Shown here piece by piece: positions 22,483 to 34,787 of a stretch of DNA of 64,000 nucleotides. Made by a program: the position numbers and the translations under genes. The notes under the pieces were generated by a model that saw only the letters and a list, made by a program, of their open reading frames with translations, did not search any database and was not told the DNA's origin. Numbering within the stretch: position 1 is the first letter of the stretch; each line of letters starts with the position of its first letter. The stretch lies in NCBI GenBank assembly GCA_930367215.1, contig OV884058.1, positions 107,469,802 through 107,533,801 of the forward strand. The letters run 5' to 3'. This stretch comes from Pollenia angustigena (taxonomy: Eukaryota; Arthropoda; Insecta; Diptera; Polleniidae).

Positions 22483-23814
22483 AACAAGTAGAAGGCGCAG
22501 TCGCTCAAAACCGGCCATTTGATATCCTACACCACATATTCGGAAAAACAAAATAATGGTTTGAGGTTAAGATTTATATAAGAGTTCTTTGTGCAGAATA
22601 TTATTAAAATATCAACATCGGTGTATATGAGTTTTGTTCGTCTTAAAGCGATTTTGGAGGTTTGGGGGTTCATTCGGGACGGGACATATTGTCAATTTCG
22701 GCCCTACCAGTTCAACATTTTGCCATGACGTTGCAGCTATTATAAAAGTTATCGCTGCCAAATTATATATCAATATTCACATTTAAAAGAAAGTTATAGG
22801 ACTCAAAGCTATTTTCGGGACAGGTATTTTTGTATGAAAGCTATGGGCCGATTCCAATAAAATTTGTTAGGAAAATTCAGATTGAAATAAAAAAAGTTTG
22901 GACAAAATTTAATCCAAATATATACCAATAATAAAAAAGTTTATTGAAACATTTTTAATATTTTTAATTAGGCTTAAGTTCATTAAATTTAATTTTCATT
23001 AAATTATTTTTATGAAGAAAGGAATTTTACAACATGAAAATCAATTAAAATTTACTGATAATTTTTCATTCTTGACTCAATCTGGGCTCGAACCCAGGTG
23101 TTTACGGACAGGTTACCCTGACATGTTTCGATTGCAACCACTCAATCTCCTCAGAGGGCTTGCCGTTTAACACTCGCAGCCATCGACGACTGCTGACGTC
23201 ATTAGTCAAACATCAATCCTTAAACCAAATTGTATTCAACCTTTGGTAGATCGAAATTTGCTTTGAATGATTATCTATTTTAATTTATTTTAACATGTTA
23301 TTCCTTTACTTCTGTTTTTTTTTCGTACTTTTGTCAAGAATTCTTCTTGAAGTTCAAAGTACATATTTTTTGTTTTTTCATTTTTTTGTCTTTCTTTTTC
23401 TTGTTGACCTTTTCAGCACAACTTGAAGGACAAATGTAAACATAGAGCTCGTGCCTTAGCTTTTTGGATTCAATAAAATAACCACAATACTAATAATTGT
23501 TTATTGAAACAAATACTATTCCGGAAAGCACTGAAGACCATGTGAAATTTTGGACCGATTCTCACCATTTTATGCTTCGTCCTCATGACAGTTTTAACGT
23601 ATGAACCAAATTTGATTGAAATATCCTCAAAATTGCGAACTGTACTTTGCGCACAATGTTACATAAGCGGATAACCAGCCTGCCAGACGCACAGACGGAC
23701 ATCGTTAGATCAACTCAGAAAGTGATTCTAAGACGTTCGGTTTTCTAAAAGTTAAGTCTAGGACCAATATGTTTTTGTACAATAGATCATACTATTAAAA
23801 TGTGGGTACAATAA
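22483..23814 (+). mobile_element. Decayed DINE-like repeat, split by a retroposon
   Basis: The 5' part (aaaacaagtagaaggcgcag, ...gatatcctacaccac) and the 3' part from about 23510 (...gacggacatcgttagatcaa...agtctaggaccaatat...) match the two halves of the copies at 3570 and 49840. The middle is replaced by the 22952-23498 insert. Confidence 0.6.
22952..23498 (-). mobile_element. tRNA-related retroposon (SINE-like) with 13-bp target duplication, copy 1
   Basis: GTTTATTGAAACA stands at 22939-22951 and again at 23499-23511. On the minus strand the insert carries acctgggttcgagcccagat, which is a T-arm/B-box sequence with a 5-bp stem. It then has a tail, tgttgtaaaattcctt..., shared with the copy at 55.6 kb. 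The first 200 bp upstream of the B-box are also similar between the copies. Confidence 0.65.
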
Positions 23815-23879
23815 GTTTTACAACTTTTTAAAATCATAAAAAGCCTGCGAATACTGATAAGCTTAGCAAATGTGAAAGT

Positions 23880-23892
23880 TGACCTTTGACCT
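23880..23892. promoter_or_regulatory. Perfect DR1 nuclear-receptor-type site
   Basis: TGACCTTTGACCT is the complement of AGGTCAAAGGTCA, the direct repeat with one-base spacing bound by HNF4/RXR-type receptors. A second exact copy is at 24018. Both are in repeated DNA far from a known promoter, so function is doubtful. Confidence 0.25.
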
Positions 23893-24017
23893 TTTCGATT
23901 TCAAAAGTGCCCTTCTTTTGTTAAAACCTTTAATAATTACTAAATTCAAAAAGTTGACACTTGACTCTTCGTATTTTAGTATAATTTTAAAGAAATTAGA
24001 AGAAGTGCAATCAAAGT

Positions 24018-24030
24018 TGACCTTTGACCT
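24018..24030. promoter_or_regulatory. Second perfect DR1 site
   Basis: Identical TGACCTTTGACCT, in the same local phrase (aagttgacctttgacctttt) as the first. Confidence 0.25.
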
Positions 24031-24199
24031 TTTGTTTTGAATAAGTTACATATTGACTTTTGATAAAAAATGGTCAACATTTAGAAAACTTTAGAATTCT
24101 AAAAAGTTAAAAAAATCATGAAATTGAACTTTGACCTCCTCTAGTGTCACTTTTTTATAAACCGACTAATTCCAAACTACATTTTCGAAAATCTTTGAC

Positions 24200-26160
24200 T
24201 TTTGCTTTGAATCTGCCTGTCACATTTGAATGTCCTTCACGCCTCAAACTGTAGTCATTCTGCAAGTCGTTATTGACCGCATCATCACTTAACTTTTAAA
24301 ATATACAGTGTGTGGTACATTTTGCAAAACTATGTGTGGTGTGACTCATTTATATGATTTTTATGTGAAGTGATTTGCTTTATTTTTTCTGTCTGCTCGT
24401 TTTCGCAAGTCAAAAGTCTCCCAAAGTTTTTTTTTTATTTTATTTTTTGGCCAAGAGTATGAAAAAAATTAGTCACATCGATAAAAAAGAGACGCTAAAA
24501 TAACGCAAATTTGTATCTTAATTAATGTTAAGATACAAATGTTTTGTATTTTAAGCAACTTTAAATTGGAAATTTTTAAGATTTTTTTATTCGCAAAAGT
24601 CTGAAAATATTTTAGGAAGACAATTCTTGTAGTCAAAATCAGTGCAATGATTTTTAGGGGAAACAAGTACTAATATAAATTGAACTTTATAGAGATAAAC
24701 CACGATCTTAACCTAATCGAAGTTGAGCAATATCTGCCAAACTCAGTCGTACAAGTAGAACATTTCTAAAATTGAATTTTCTTATAAATTGTGCCAATAT
24801 TAAAGCATCAGCGGAAATCTCTACGAAGAAAAACTAGGCGTTGGGCCAAACACCGTTACATGAATGACGCGAAAAATCTCACATTCTGACATTTTTAGGA
24901 TTTCTCTCCAGACAACTTGGGTTAAAAACACGGAGGAGCTCTCACCAATAACTTATTTTGCGATACCAAATTGTGATCAGTGAGGGAAATCTTTTTCCTT
25001 GAAATTTGACTTTAAGCCACAGACACAACGTTATCCCGGAATGTCTTTTACTTGGCAAAAAGCCAAAGGTCAAGAGGTTTACTAGTTCCCTTGATATCAT
25101 GTTGGACTGTAAATGAGAACGCTTCTTTAGCGATCAGCCAATTATACAATGATATACACCAATACTCCGGTTTTCGTCGCTAATTGGGACCGGAAACACT
25201 CGACGCAAACCGAAGCACGATTCTCCATACATTTGTATCGATTTTCATATAATTGGTTCCGAGATTCATAATTTTAGCTGAAAATTTGATAGACTATGTA
25301 ACGAATAATTTTATTTTAGATCTTCAAATAAAGTTAAAGCTTTATTTTGAATAACTTTCTGCTTAAAGGACATTCATCGCTGATTTTGATCTTCAATCCA
25401 AATAGTAAGAACTGGTTTCTCATTTTTGTAACCTGTTTATGTTGTAAAGAGGTTTTTGCTTAAAAAATTTTCTTAATTTTATCAGCTTCACTGGAACACG
25501 AAAGGATTTTCTTGTAGAAGGGCTAGTTCAAGGTTTCTTTTAATATCAACTGCCTTTTCCCCTGATTTAGAACGGGTCAAAATGTACAGTTTTTGATCTA
25601 AGCCTATTGGCTTTTTTTGACTCGTTGCTGCAAAATATTTAAATTTAGCTTTACTTCAGCAAATATAATTTCAAACCAGTTGCAATCAAGAGAAACCCTT
25701 CATATACATATTTGCATTAGACTTCAACGGGAAATCCCCTTTTTCTGTTTAAGCGTTGTATAAACATTTTTATATTAACGACGCAAATCGAAGCACTAGC
25801 GACGCAACTTCGAAGCCATGCGACGCAAAGTGAAACAAAAACGACGCAACTTCGAAATCACAGAAATTTTAAAAAGACGAAACTTATCCGCACCCTATAT
25901 TGGAATGCCGACGTAGGGAGGACGGCGCTTTGCACATTCTGAAGCTTAATGCATTTGAATATCAAACACGCAAAACAATGACAAGTGCCATGCGTTACTG
26001 TTCGTCACACAATTCAAAGTGTTTTGAGTATTTCAGAGTATTTCTTTAAACTAGTGTTCGCCTAGTGGTCAAAATTCGACCATAAACTTTTATGTACATA
26101 TGAAGAAAACATAGTAAATCTAAGTTTGTATGAATTTACATGTTTCGAGCCTTTATTTTT
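24200..26160. other. Gene-free interval
   Basis: Contains a cluster of gacgcaa-c-gaag words near 25201 and 25785-25860. No coding evidence. Confidence 0.4.
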
Positions 26161-26640
26161 TCCATCTTATTAGTGGATCGATTTGGTGAGGGGGATTAAC
26201 CTTCATATTTTATCTTTTACGTGAGTTAATTAAATTTTGTAAGTTCAACATAAAAAATATCATAAAATATCAATTGAAAAACAAAAAAGTATCAAAAAAT
26301 CTTCTTTATCGATTTCATCCACTCAGGATATTGCATGTCCAAAATTAACGAAAATTAATAAAAATACCAGATGTTGAACGAAAAAGTACCAAAAAGCTCC
26401 ACTTACATGTTCTTATTCACTCAGTTGAATGTATAATTTTATTTTTATACGTCAAATATTAACAAAAATTCAAAAAGTACCGGATGGAAAACAAAAAGTA
26501 CCAAACATTTTCATCTTTTAGGTTTTCATTCACTCAGAACTCTGCAACTATATTATGTTTCTAAGTTAAATATTATAGAAAATTTAAAAATTATCACATG
26601 CAGCACGGAAAAGTAAAATAAAGAAATTTAATTTCCCGTA
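26160..26640. repeat. Degenerate tandem repeat of about 120-130 bp
   Basis: The phrases aaaaagtaccaaaaa, ttcattcactcag and caaatattaa-gaaaatt recur three to four times in the same order. Related aagtacc words occur at 61480-61690. Confidence 0.5.
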
Positions 26641-28780
26641 TTTATATAGTCGAAATATTCGAAAACCGGTTTCTAAAAAAATGTCGAATAAGCGAGCACC
26701 CACTTTTTTATTATTTGAAAATTGAAAAATGAGATATGTGTTATTAACAAATTTGAACGCTTCTTACTCCGAAAATTGTAAACAGATTTCAACAAAATAT
26801 ATAGTGTGCACTTCTGTGTGTTAATACCTTTCCAATGGTGTACATTTTGTTCAAATCGGTTGGCATACAATGGACGAAAGTGTTCTTAACTGTTTTGCTT
26901 TTGCCGATTTATTTAGAGATTATTGCGTACCCTTAGTACTTGTTTTTTCTCCAGAACTTGGTTTTTTTTTTAATACATTAAAGATGTTTTTTAAAACTCC
27001 TAGAATTTGACAATTACCTCGTGCAGTCGGCGAGTATCTGTTATTGTGTATCTCATATACCGCACGCATACAAAGAATTGGCGATGTTTACTTATATGTT
27101 GTATGTGGCGTACGCATAAAAAGCATGTTTTTCCAAAAAATATTGTCAAAGAAATTATCGTACCAAAAGTAAGTGACACATATCCCAAATTCACATTTAA
27201 AATATACGGAATGTGTGTTTTTTTCAACTCTCATTGCTGCATGTATTATTCATTCTCTTGTTAGTTTTGGAGAGTACTTTTTGTATCCCAACTTTCACTA
27301 TGGCAAAGCATTTTTTTGCTTCTTCACATTCACTCACTTACGTAAATTGGTCGTCTATACTTCTCTTCAGTATTTTTTTGTGACAGCGGCACTACAGTAT
27401 AGAGTTTGAAAAATGTTTAATGATTTGAAAGTGTGTTCAAATGGAATTGTGCATACCTCTTCACTACAGTTAGGATGAGTTGGATCGGACAACCCATTGA
27501 TTTAAATTTTTCGATTGCCATATCTTTGTAATGTTACAAACATAACCTAAAACTTTTTAGGTGCGCTTCTTTAAAATAGGAGTTTTTTTTTAATATGATT
27601 CTTTTCAAGTGTACGAAGTATGTTTTTAAAATCTTCTCAATATACAGTAAGAGTCTTAAATAATTTCGATAAATAAGTTGAAAAAAATGCTTAAATGGTA
27701 GAAACACCTGCATTGAAAATAGATTTTGATTGGCATTTATACTGCGCTTAAACAAAATGTGCGATGATAATAAAAACTTAAGAACTTTCATGAAATTGAC
27801 AGGCATATGATATCAAAAACAAAAAAGGAAGAGAATAAGAAGTGAAACCCTTAAGAAAAAATTTCCAAACAAAATGATAAAGAGGTTAAGTACTTCTTTG
27901 AGAATTAAATAGGCATTTATTATTTTTAAAAATTGTTATAAAAAAATTATTTAAAATAATACTTTTTTACATGAGCAGCCATAAAATCATTTCCTTATAT
28001 CAATAAATGCATAAAAGTCTATTGTGTTGGGTGCACAAATAAGTATCCGTCGTTTGACAAAATATTTGACATTCATCACACCAGGTAACAGCAAAACGAT
28101 CTTCCCAGGTTAAATAATCCTTAGTCCCAAAGACAAACCATTTTAATCACTTCAGAAGAACAGTAAAGAGAAATAAGAAAATTTTATTTTAGAAAAATCG
28201 CTTATAAGAAATTTATGGTACAAACACAATGCATTTTTACCATCTTTCAATATTATGAGAACTAAGAGAACGATAATGGGTGACTTGCTGTCGCTCGCTT
28301 AATTTGTCGATCGTAATCGGGGGCCGGGCTGTTAAATGAAACCTAATTTATCAATCTCATACATTTAAATTCAATATTTTAAAAACTTAAATAATTTTAA
28401 GAGTATAATTTTAAGAGTTAATTGTCACAATGCCAGTAGTACAATTACTAGAACAAGAGGTACTTGATGAATTGCAATTAAATCGAGTACACATTTGTAT
28501 TTTAATACTGCTTCTTAAATTTGGTTTCAAATCGTTTATTTATGACATTTTACTATAAAACATGGTTAAAATGCAAAATGATAATTCTTGTTTATATCCA
28601 AGAACTAGAAACAAACTGGGTTTTAAGCACCCAATGTGGTAATAGTACTAGTGAGTTTCTAAGCTCACTCAATGCTAATTTGAGCATTAAATGGTATAGA
28701 AAGGTTTACAGTTGAGAACTAGTACAGGATATTTTTGTACTAGAACTACACTCATCTTCGGCAGGGATATAATAAAAAAA
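26641..28780. other. Gene-free interval
   Basis: Several short ORFs on both strands, none protein-like. Nothing else recognised. Confidence 0.4.
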
Positions 28781-29351
28781 AACAAGTTTGAAAGTATAGT
28801 CGGTCAAGCCCGACCATATGATACCCTACACCACAGTATTAAAAAACACATCATGCTTATATGTCCATATAAATATGGATTTATCTATGTTTATAAGTCA
28901 TTAAAATCGGTTTAAAAGTTTGTGAGATGCAGGAATTGCCCACAACCTCCCCTTGTGATCCTATTTTTGAAAAACTGTATAGCTTATGTGTCCATATAGA
29001 TATGGATCTATGTTTTGGATTTCATTAAAATCGGTTTGATAGTTTCTGAGAGGAAGAAATTTCCCCCTATCTTCGCTCGTGGTCCTACGATTTTCAATAG
29101 GCTTGGTCCTTGTGCCAATAATAAGCTATGTGCCAGATTTGATCAAATTAACTCCAAAATTGCGACCTGTACTTTGCGCACAAGGTTACATGGTCAGCCA
29201 GCCAGCCGGACGGACATCGTTAGTTCGACTCAGAGAGTGATTCTGAATCCATTGGTATACTTTAAGGTGGGTCTCGGGCCAATATTTTAAGGCGTTATAC
29301 ACATCAGCACAAATGCATAATACCCTGTCCACTTTTCTGGTGTGGGTATAA
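28781..29351 (+). mobile_element. DINE-like interspersed repeat, copy 2
   Basis: Same start (…gtatagtcggtcaagcccga) and end (…gtgtgggtata) as copy 1, with two internal units instead of three. Confidence 0.72.
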
Positions 29352-29390
29352 ATATTTAGTGTTTGTAAAGAAAAATGTTGTTAAATATAT

Positions 29391-29532
29391 TCACCCTTAT
29401 TGTGTTTGGCGTATTTTAAGTACGCCTACGACTGCTTGGTAATAGATTAAAGAATACGTTTACTTATTTCCTTTAATCTATTACCAAACAGTCGTAGGCG
29501 TATTTCTAATATGCCAACCACAATAAAGGTGA
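29391..29532. mobile_element. 142-bp MITE with ~60-bp arms
   Basis: CACCCTTATTGTGTTTGGCG at the left and CACCTTTATTGTGGTTGGCA at the reversed right. The arms continue to ctacgactg-ttggtaatag. Confidence 0.82.
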
Positions 29533-29839
29533 GTAAAAAATGCCTCTGTCGACAACTACAACACAAGTGACTGGTTATGACATTTGTGGTCGCACAATAT
29601 TTATTAGTGGGCCGCAAATTTGTATAAGCACTGTACGGGCTGAAAATTCTTAGTGGGCCGAAAATCAGCTTTTTTTTGTTGAAAAGTGTACGAAAGCGGT
29701 CGACATCGGGGGCATTACAGATACCTGTATCATCTTTTAGAATTGGCCAACACCAAAAAAGATAACATTTTTGAGAAAGACTTTAAGCCATTATTCAAAC
29801 ACGAAAGTTGACATCCAACCCTTCTTTGTAGATTTATGT
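29533..29839. other. Gene-free interval
   Basis: agtgggccg occurs twice (about 29606 and 29651). Otherwise nothing. Confidence 0.35.
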
Positions 29840-30395
29840 ATAAGTAATAGGGTATTCATTCGGTTAACCGTTAATCGGTTAACCGATTAATTACTACCCG
29901 ATTAACTGATCGGTTAATTTAAAATTGGCTTTTTTCGACTAACGATTAAACCGGTTAATTTCAGTCGATTAACCGATTAACCGTTGTAATAAAAATTATA
30001 ATTTTTTGTTAAACCATATTTTTTGTGTTTTAAGCAATAGGTGAGTTCCAAAACGTAGGTTGCAAAGCAACTCCCTTTTTTAAATACATTCATTCTACAG
30101 TCACCAAAAAAGTTGCCGAAGTGCACCAATTAGAATTATTTTTTTATACAATATATTTCCTTCTATAAATGCATTTTTAAAATACAGTACAAAAACATTA
30201 ATTACGGAATTCGGAAAATAACTTTTTTTGCAGAATGTTCGGTGCTGTGCTTTGCCAGGACGCAAACGCAACAACAGAATTAACCCAAACAATTAGAAGT
30301 GTTAAAAATAAAACAGGATGTTAATGGTATAATGGAAGATTTTATATGTTTAGAGAAATCCAGAAAAAAGACAGAATTTAGATATTCTGTATTAT

Positions 30396-30545
30396 GGGTT
30401 GCTTTTGATTTCTCCAACATCTACGATAAGTGAAAGAAATGTTTACAAGTCAAAATGTATCAAAACCAAAGAAAAGAGTCGCTTAAATGTAATACATTTT
30501 AACCAAATTATTTATCTAAAAGATTACTTTATAAGAATTTATTAA
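30396..30545 (+). pseudogene. hAT transposase C-terminal dimerisation fragment
   Basis: Forty-nine open codons read LISPTSTISERNVYKSKC, then KEKSRLNVIHFNQIIYLKDY. This is the pattern of the hAT family C-terminal domain: hydrophobic-P-x-S/T-S/T-x-x-S-E-R, then a basic R-L segment and a hydrophobic end. The usual ERVFS is ERNVY here. The catalytic region is missing. Lies inside 29848-32165. Confidence 0.75.
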
Positions 30546-30592
30546 AATATTTAAATTACTAATAAAATTATATCAGAGTTTACTTTTTAATA

Positions 30593-31860
30593 AATACATA
30601 ATCGGCCTTGTTCTGGAAATCGAAATCACGTGAAATAGAAATCGAACAAGTTTTTAATTCTATCCTCACAGAAAAAAATTATTTTTCCAATTCAAACAAA
30701 AAATTTGTAGAATCAAACAATTTTTTGTCTGAAATCGGTCCTATAAACAAATTTGCATATTCAAACAATTTATTTGCATTTTGTTTATTGAAAAAAACAC
30801 TGATTTTTTCAAACAAATAATTTAACTGAATCAAACAAAAAGTTTACTGAAATTCATATACTAAATTTCAAAAAAAAAAAGGTTTTTGCACAAGCAATGC
30901 TGCGCACACAAGCAGGCACTTTATTAGATGATGATGGCAGAGAGAGCAGAGCGGGCGGCTGGCTTTGAGACACATTTTTTTGTTGGAATAATTTTTGAAC
31001 GAAGTCTTTTTTTATACACACAATGTTTTTCGTCATCACTCACTGTTGCTGTATCCTTTCCTTTGCTAATGAAGAAGAAATGTAACCCAAAAAACGGCGA
31101 CAGACCGACTCGATATGTTTTTCGTCATCATTATATTTTTGTATTTGATGTATTTAAGCAAACAGTTTGAAAAAATTTAATACGGGATTTTGGTTTTTTT
31201 TTAACCAACTTTGAAACCAACCAAAAATTTATTTTGTTTCTTATAATGTTGTTGTTGTTTCTGTTGTTTAAAAAGAGTGAAACGTTTTTTTACCTGCTAT
31301 TTTTTTGTTTTTTTTTTTTTTACTTCAAACCTCTTTTCTTCTTACTGTTGTACTTTTTTAAAGTGTCCAAAAATAGACTGTATGTGTTTTTTGTTGTAGT
31401 TCTTATATTTCACATTAGGAAGTGTTGCTTACGATCAAATAAAAAAATGCAAAAAGACGACAACATTTAAAAGCGTTAAATATTTCATACAAAATTATGA
31501 AAACTTGAAACTAATAACGCGTGTATTATATTTTTGAATGGTTGTCAACATTTTTGTTGGTTAAATAAAAATCAAACAAAAATTTTAATTGAATCAGTAA
31601 AAAAATTTGTAGAAATTAAAAAAATTTTCAAACAAGCGTTTGTTTGAAAATAATTCGGCAATAATTTTTTCTGTGCTGTGTTTAAAATTGATACAAATAT
31701 TTCTTTTTCATTACCAAATACTTTGAAGACCACATATCTTTACCAAAACTACTTTTGAAATCTGGAAGAGCTACGTTCATTTAAAAAAATTGAACTTGAA
31801 ATCTCCATCGATTTTAATTTCACGTGATTTCGATTTACAGAACGTGGCCGAATATGTATT
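30593..31860. mobile_element. 1.27-kb TIR element nested in the hAT element
   Basis: Left AATACATAATCGGCC...AAATCGAAATCACGTGAAAT; the reversed right end matches it over about 50 bp. Subterminal ATTCAAACAA words are frequent. A diverged relative lies at about 1005-1180. The ORFs inside are low-complexity (poly-Phe) and not real. Confidence 0.78.
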
Positions 31861-32173
31861 AATTAACAAATATGTATTACAGAGTTATAAATTATTTTTT
31901 TTGCTCGTTTTAGTTCACGTGTTGTTATGTTATTGTTTATTTTTTACTACAAAACTGCAAATAATAAATAATTTTTCATTTACATATATTCATTAAAGGT
32001 ACTTTCAAAAAAACCGATTAATAAAGTTTATAAAAAAAACTTTATTAATCGGTTAACCGATCAATAACAAAATTAACCAATTATTAACCGATTATACAAA
32101 AACCTCGGTTAATTAATCGAGCGATTAACCGATTAAATCAAAAGCCCGGTTAAATGAATACCCTAATAAGTAA

Positions 32174-32490
32174 GCAACGTTTTTAAATGATCTTGGTTTT
32201 TCGGACTTCATATTCTGAGAAGCGGCACCCAATCAGATTTCGATGCGTTTTTGCACGATAGTGTATCTTTTTATCGCCACTATGAGCCCATGTTGTATTT
32301 GAAGGTGTTAATAAGAAAGAAACAAACGCTTGTCCGGACTATAGAGGAAACATTTATAAACTGTCCGAAATATTGACTTCTCCGGATTATTGAATAGTCT
32401 GAACCATCGGGTGTCCAGATTGTAGAGGTTGTACTTTATATGCAATTTGAGTTAGTACCGTCCACTTGACACTACACTTCTGGGAAACTA
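32174..32490. other. Gene-free interval
   Basis: No repeat or gene seen. Confidence 0.35.
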
Positions 32491-33309
32491 CCCAGCAAAA
32501 ACTTGGAAATGACTTGCGATTACTAAACAACTTTATTTTCAATGACTTCTTCATACCATCTGCTTTTATAGAATTATGAAGTTTAGTTATGGCTGACATA
32601 TAATCTGATACATACATAAGTACTTGTTTATGAGTTGATTAACGAAATTTATAATGAATTCATAATAAAATGCATCTAAAGTGCTATTTATTCTAATCTA
32701 ATACAAATTAATTTTAAATATTTGTTCTTACAATTTGCTTTTTTATTTGTTATAAATGAAGAACAATTTGTAATAGATTTGAATATGAAAAATTAAAATA
32801 CTTAATTAATTTTGATATGCATTTTAAAATTAAAAACTTGAATAAAAACTACACTACCCAATCAACCAAACGATATTATCGTCTTACTACTTATATTAAT
32901 TATTATATATGATATCGATCTTGTATCATAAACGATATTAAATACTATCGTAGGAAATTTTCCCATGAAAATATCATATCGTTTTTGCAATCATTTCGTT
33001 CTCTAGTTTATTGGGTGTGAATATATTCTTAATGCAGGGTAGTCAAATTTCGCATTCGGAAGTAAATAAAATTAAAAACACAATATTTTTGAAAAATTCT
33101 GTTTTGTTGATACCAATGTGAAGTATCATTTGTAAGCGAATGTGGTAATGACTTATTAAACTCCGCATTTGTAAGCGAGGTTGGTAAAAACTTGCCTCCA
33201 ATAGCATCACCGTGTTAAAATAATGGGTTAAAATGCCAATATATAACTAGTGAAGAGTAGTTTTAATAGCTTTTTAGCACATTACTTTGCAATGTAAGTT
33301 TTTGCTGGG
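32491..33309. mobile_element. 819-bp element with CCCAGC ends and TA duplication
   Basis: CCCAGCAAAAACTTGGAAAT at the left; CCCAGCAAAAACTTACATTG at the reversed right. TA flanks both ends. A smaller inverted pair (actacccaatcaac / acacccaataaact) at 32852-33017 may be another MITE inside. Confidence 0.72.
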
Positions 33310-33587
33310 TAAGTTGCAAACAAATCAGCTAAAATTTTATTTGGGGCTTAAGACTGGTCGAATCGGCAGCATGAAATAACCACCCAAAATATAACCCCCC
33401 AAACAAATAATGAAATAACCTCCCAAAGTGTGTGGCCTTATGTCATATGCAATAAAATCCTGATTTTTAAAATGAAATAGACCCCAAATAAAATGAACTA
33501 ACGCCCCAAACAAAAATGAATTAATGCCCTAATTTTTGGGGGCTTATTTCATATGAATTAAGACCCCAATTTCTGAAATTAAATAAG

Positions 33588-34582
33588 GGCGCTGCGAAAT
33601 ATGGCCCCAGGAAATATGGCCCCAAAAAATAAATGAAAATTGACCCCAAATTTGGGGCTATTTTTCATAATGCAATATGGCCCCATTTTTTTAATGAAAA
33701 ATTACCCCAAAAAAATGAAAAATAACCCTAAAAATAAAATGAAATATGACCCTAAATTTGGGGTTATTCTTCATTATGAAAAATCACCTCAAAATTTATA
33801 ATGAATTTTAACCCCAAAAAAGAACACAAAGAAAGTGACATTAAACATTTTCGGTGGAGTTCATATGCCCAAAACTAAAAATCCCAAATTTAGAATCCCG
33901 ATTTCAAAATCCGGATAGTTATACAGTTTTGGTTTTAAAAATCGTACGATTGATAGCACGGTTGGGCTTTCGGCCATGCACAAGGATTTTTTGCTCTATG
34001 GTATAACGAACACTGGCTTCGCTAACTAAAGCTTCACTACATAGCCGGCCTTCGGCCGGGCGCAAGGATTTTCTTTTCTATGGTATAACGAACTCTTCTC
34101 GTAATAGCCGGCCTTCGGCCGTGCTCAAGGATTTTTTCCTCTATGGTATAACAAACACCGGCTTCGCTAACTAAAGCATCTCTTCATAACCGGCAAGGAT
34201 TTTCTCTACTTTGGTATAAGAATTCGGGTTTTTTATGTTATCCCTAGAAACTTTTACATAGAATTTTATATAAATTTGTGTAAAAATGTTTGGGGTGATT
34301 TTTCATTTCTTTAAACTTGCATTTTTTATTAGTAGATGAAAAATAGCCCCAAAGTAAAAATTGTGATTTTATTTGGGGCCATTTTTCATTCCTTGATATT
34401 GGGGTAATTTTTCATTCCACTTAAAATGCAGAAACACCCTAACGAAAAAATGAAAAATAACCCCAAAAAAAACAAAAAAATTGCGCCAAAATTGCGTGTT
34501 GTTGTGTCTCATGTAAAATTTTGGGGTCGTTTTTCATTTTCCTTTTGGGGCCATATTTCCTGGGGTCATTTTGCGCACCGCC
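33588..34582. mobile_element. Inner 995-bp element with TAAATAAG target duplication
   Basis: GGCGCTGCGAAATATG at the left and GGCGGTGCGCAAAATG at the reversed right. Perfect 8-bp duplication TAAATAAG at 33580-33587 and 34583-34590, so hAT-like. About ten TGAAAAAT-CCCCAAA motifs occur in both orientations at both ends. No transposase. Confidence 0.75.
33960..34215. repeat. GC-rich tandem repeat inside the CCCC element
   Basis: About three units contain gccggccttcggccg, caaggatttt, ctatggtataacgaa, ccggcttcgctaactaaagc. The palindromic GCCGGCCTTCGGCCGG core contrasts strongly with the AT-rich surroundings. Confidence 0.7.
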
Positions 34583-34787
34583 TAAATAAGCCCCCAATAT
34601 GTATAACGAAACTAATTGTACAGTTTTGGTTTAAAGAATCGCCCGATCCCCCAACTAAAAGAATGAAATAATACCCCAAACAAAATCTAAAAATCTTGTT
34701 GTTGTTCTCTGTATAAACTTTTGGGTGTTATTTCAATATTTTTTTGGGGGGTTATTTCAGGCTGCCTTTAAAATGACATCGACCAGT

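Larger units (their letters stand above)
29848..32165 (+). mobile_element. 2.3-kb hAT element with 8-bp target duplication
   Basis: Ends TAGGGTATTCATT on both sides in inverted orientation. A perfect 8-bp duplication ATAAGTAA lies outside (29840-29847 and 32166-32173). Many GGTTAACCGATTAA subterminal repeats occur in both orientations, as hAT transposases need. It holds a hAT C-terminal coding relic and a nested TIR element. Confidence 0.92.
33353..34787. mobile_element. Outer inverted-repeat element rich in CCCC motifs
   Basis: ACTGGTCGA at both ends, then GGCAGCATGAAATAACCACC at the left and GGCAGCCTGAAATAACCCCC at the reversed right. Both flanks contain repeated TGAAATAA-CCCCAAA words. 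It encloses the 33588-34582 element. No target duplication found. Confidence 0.65.

Noticed and set aside
23070..23160. Complete tRNA gene on the minus strand
   Set aside because: Only the T-arm/B-box part fits; acceptor and anticodon arms cannot be paired.
27000..27264. Overlapping ORFs on both strands
   Set aside because: No coding character, no splice-linked neighbours.
31234..31470. 78-codon ORF rich in Phe and Leu
   Set aside because: Product of T-rich sequence inside a transposon.
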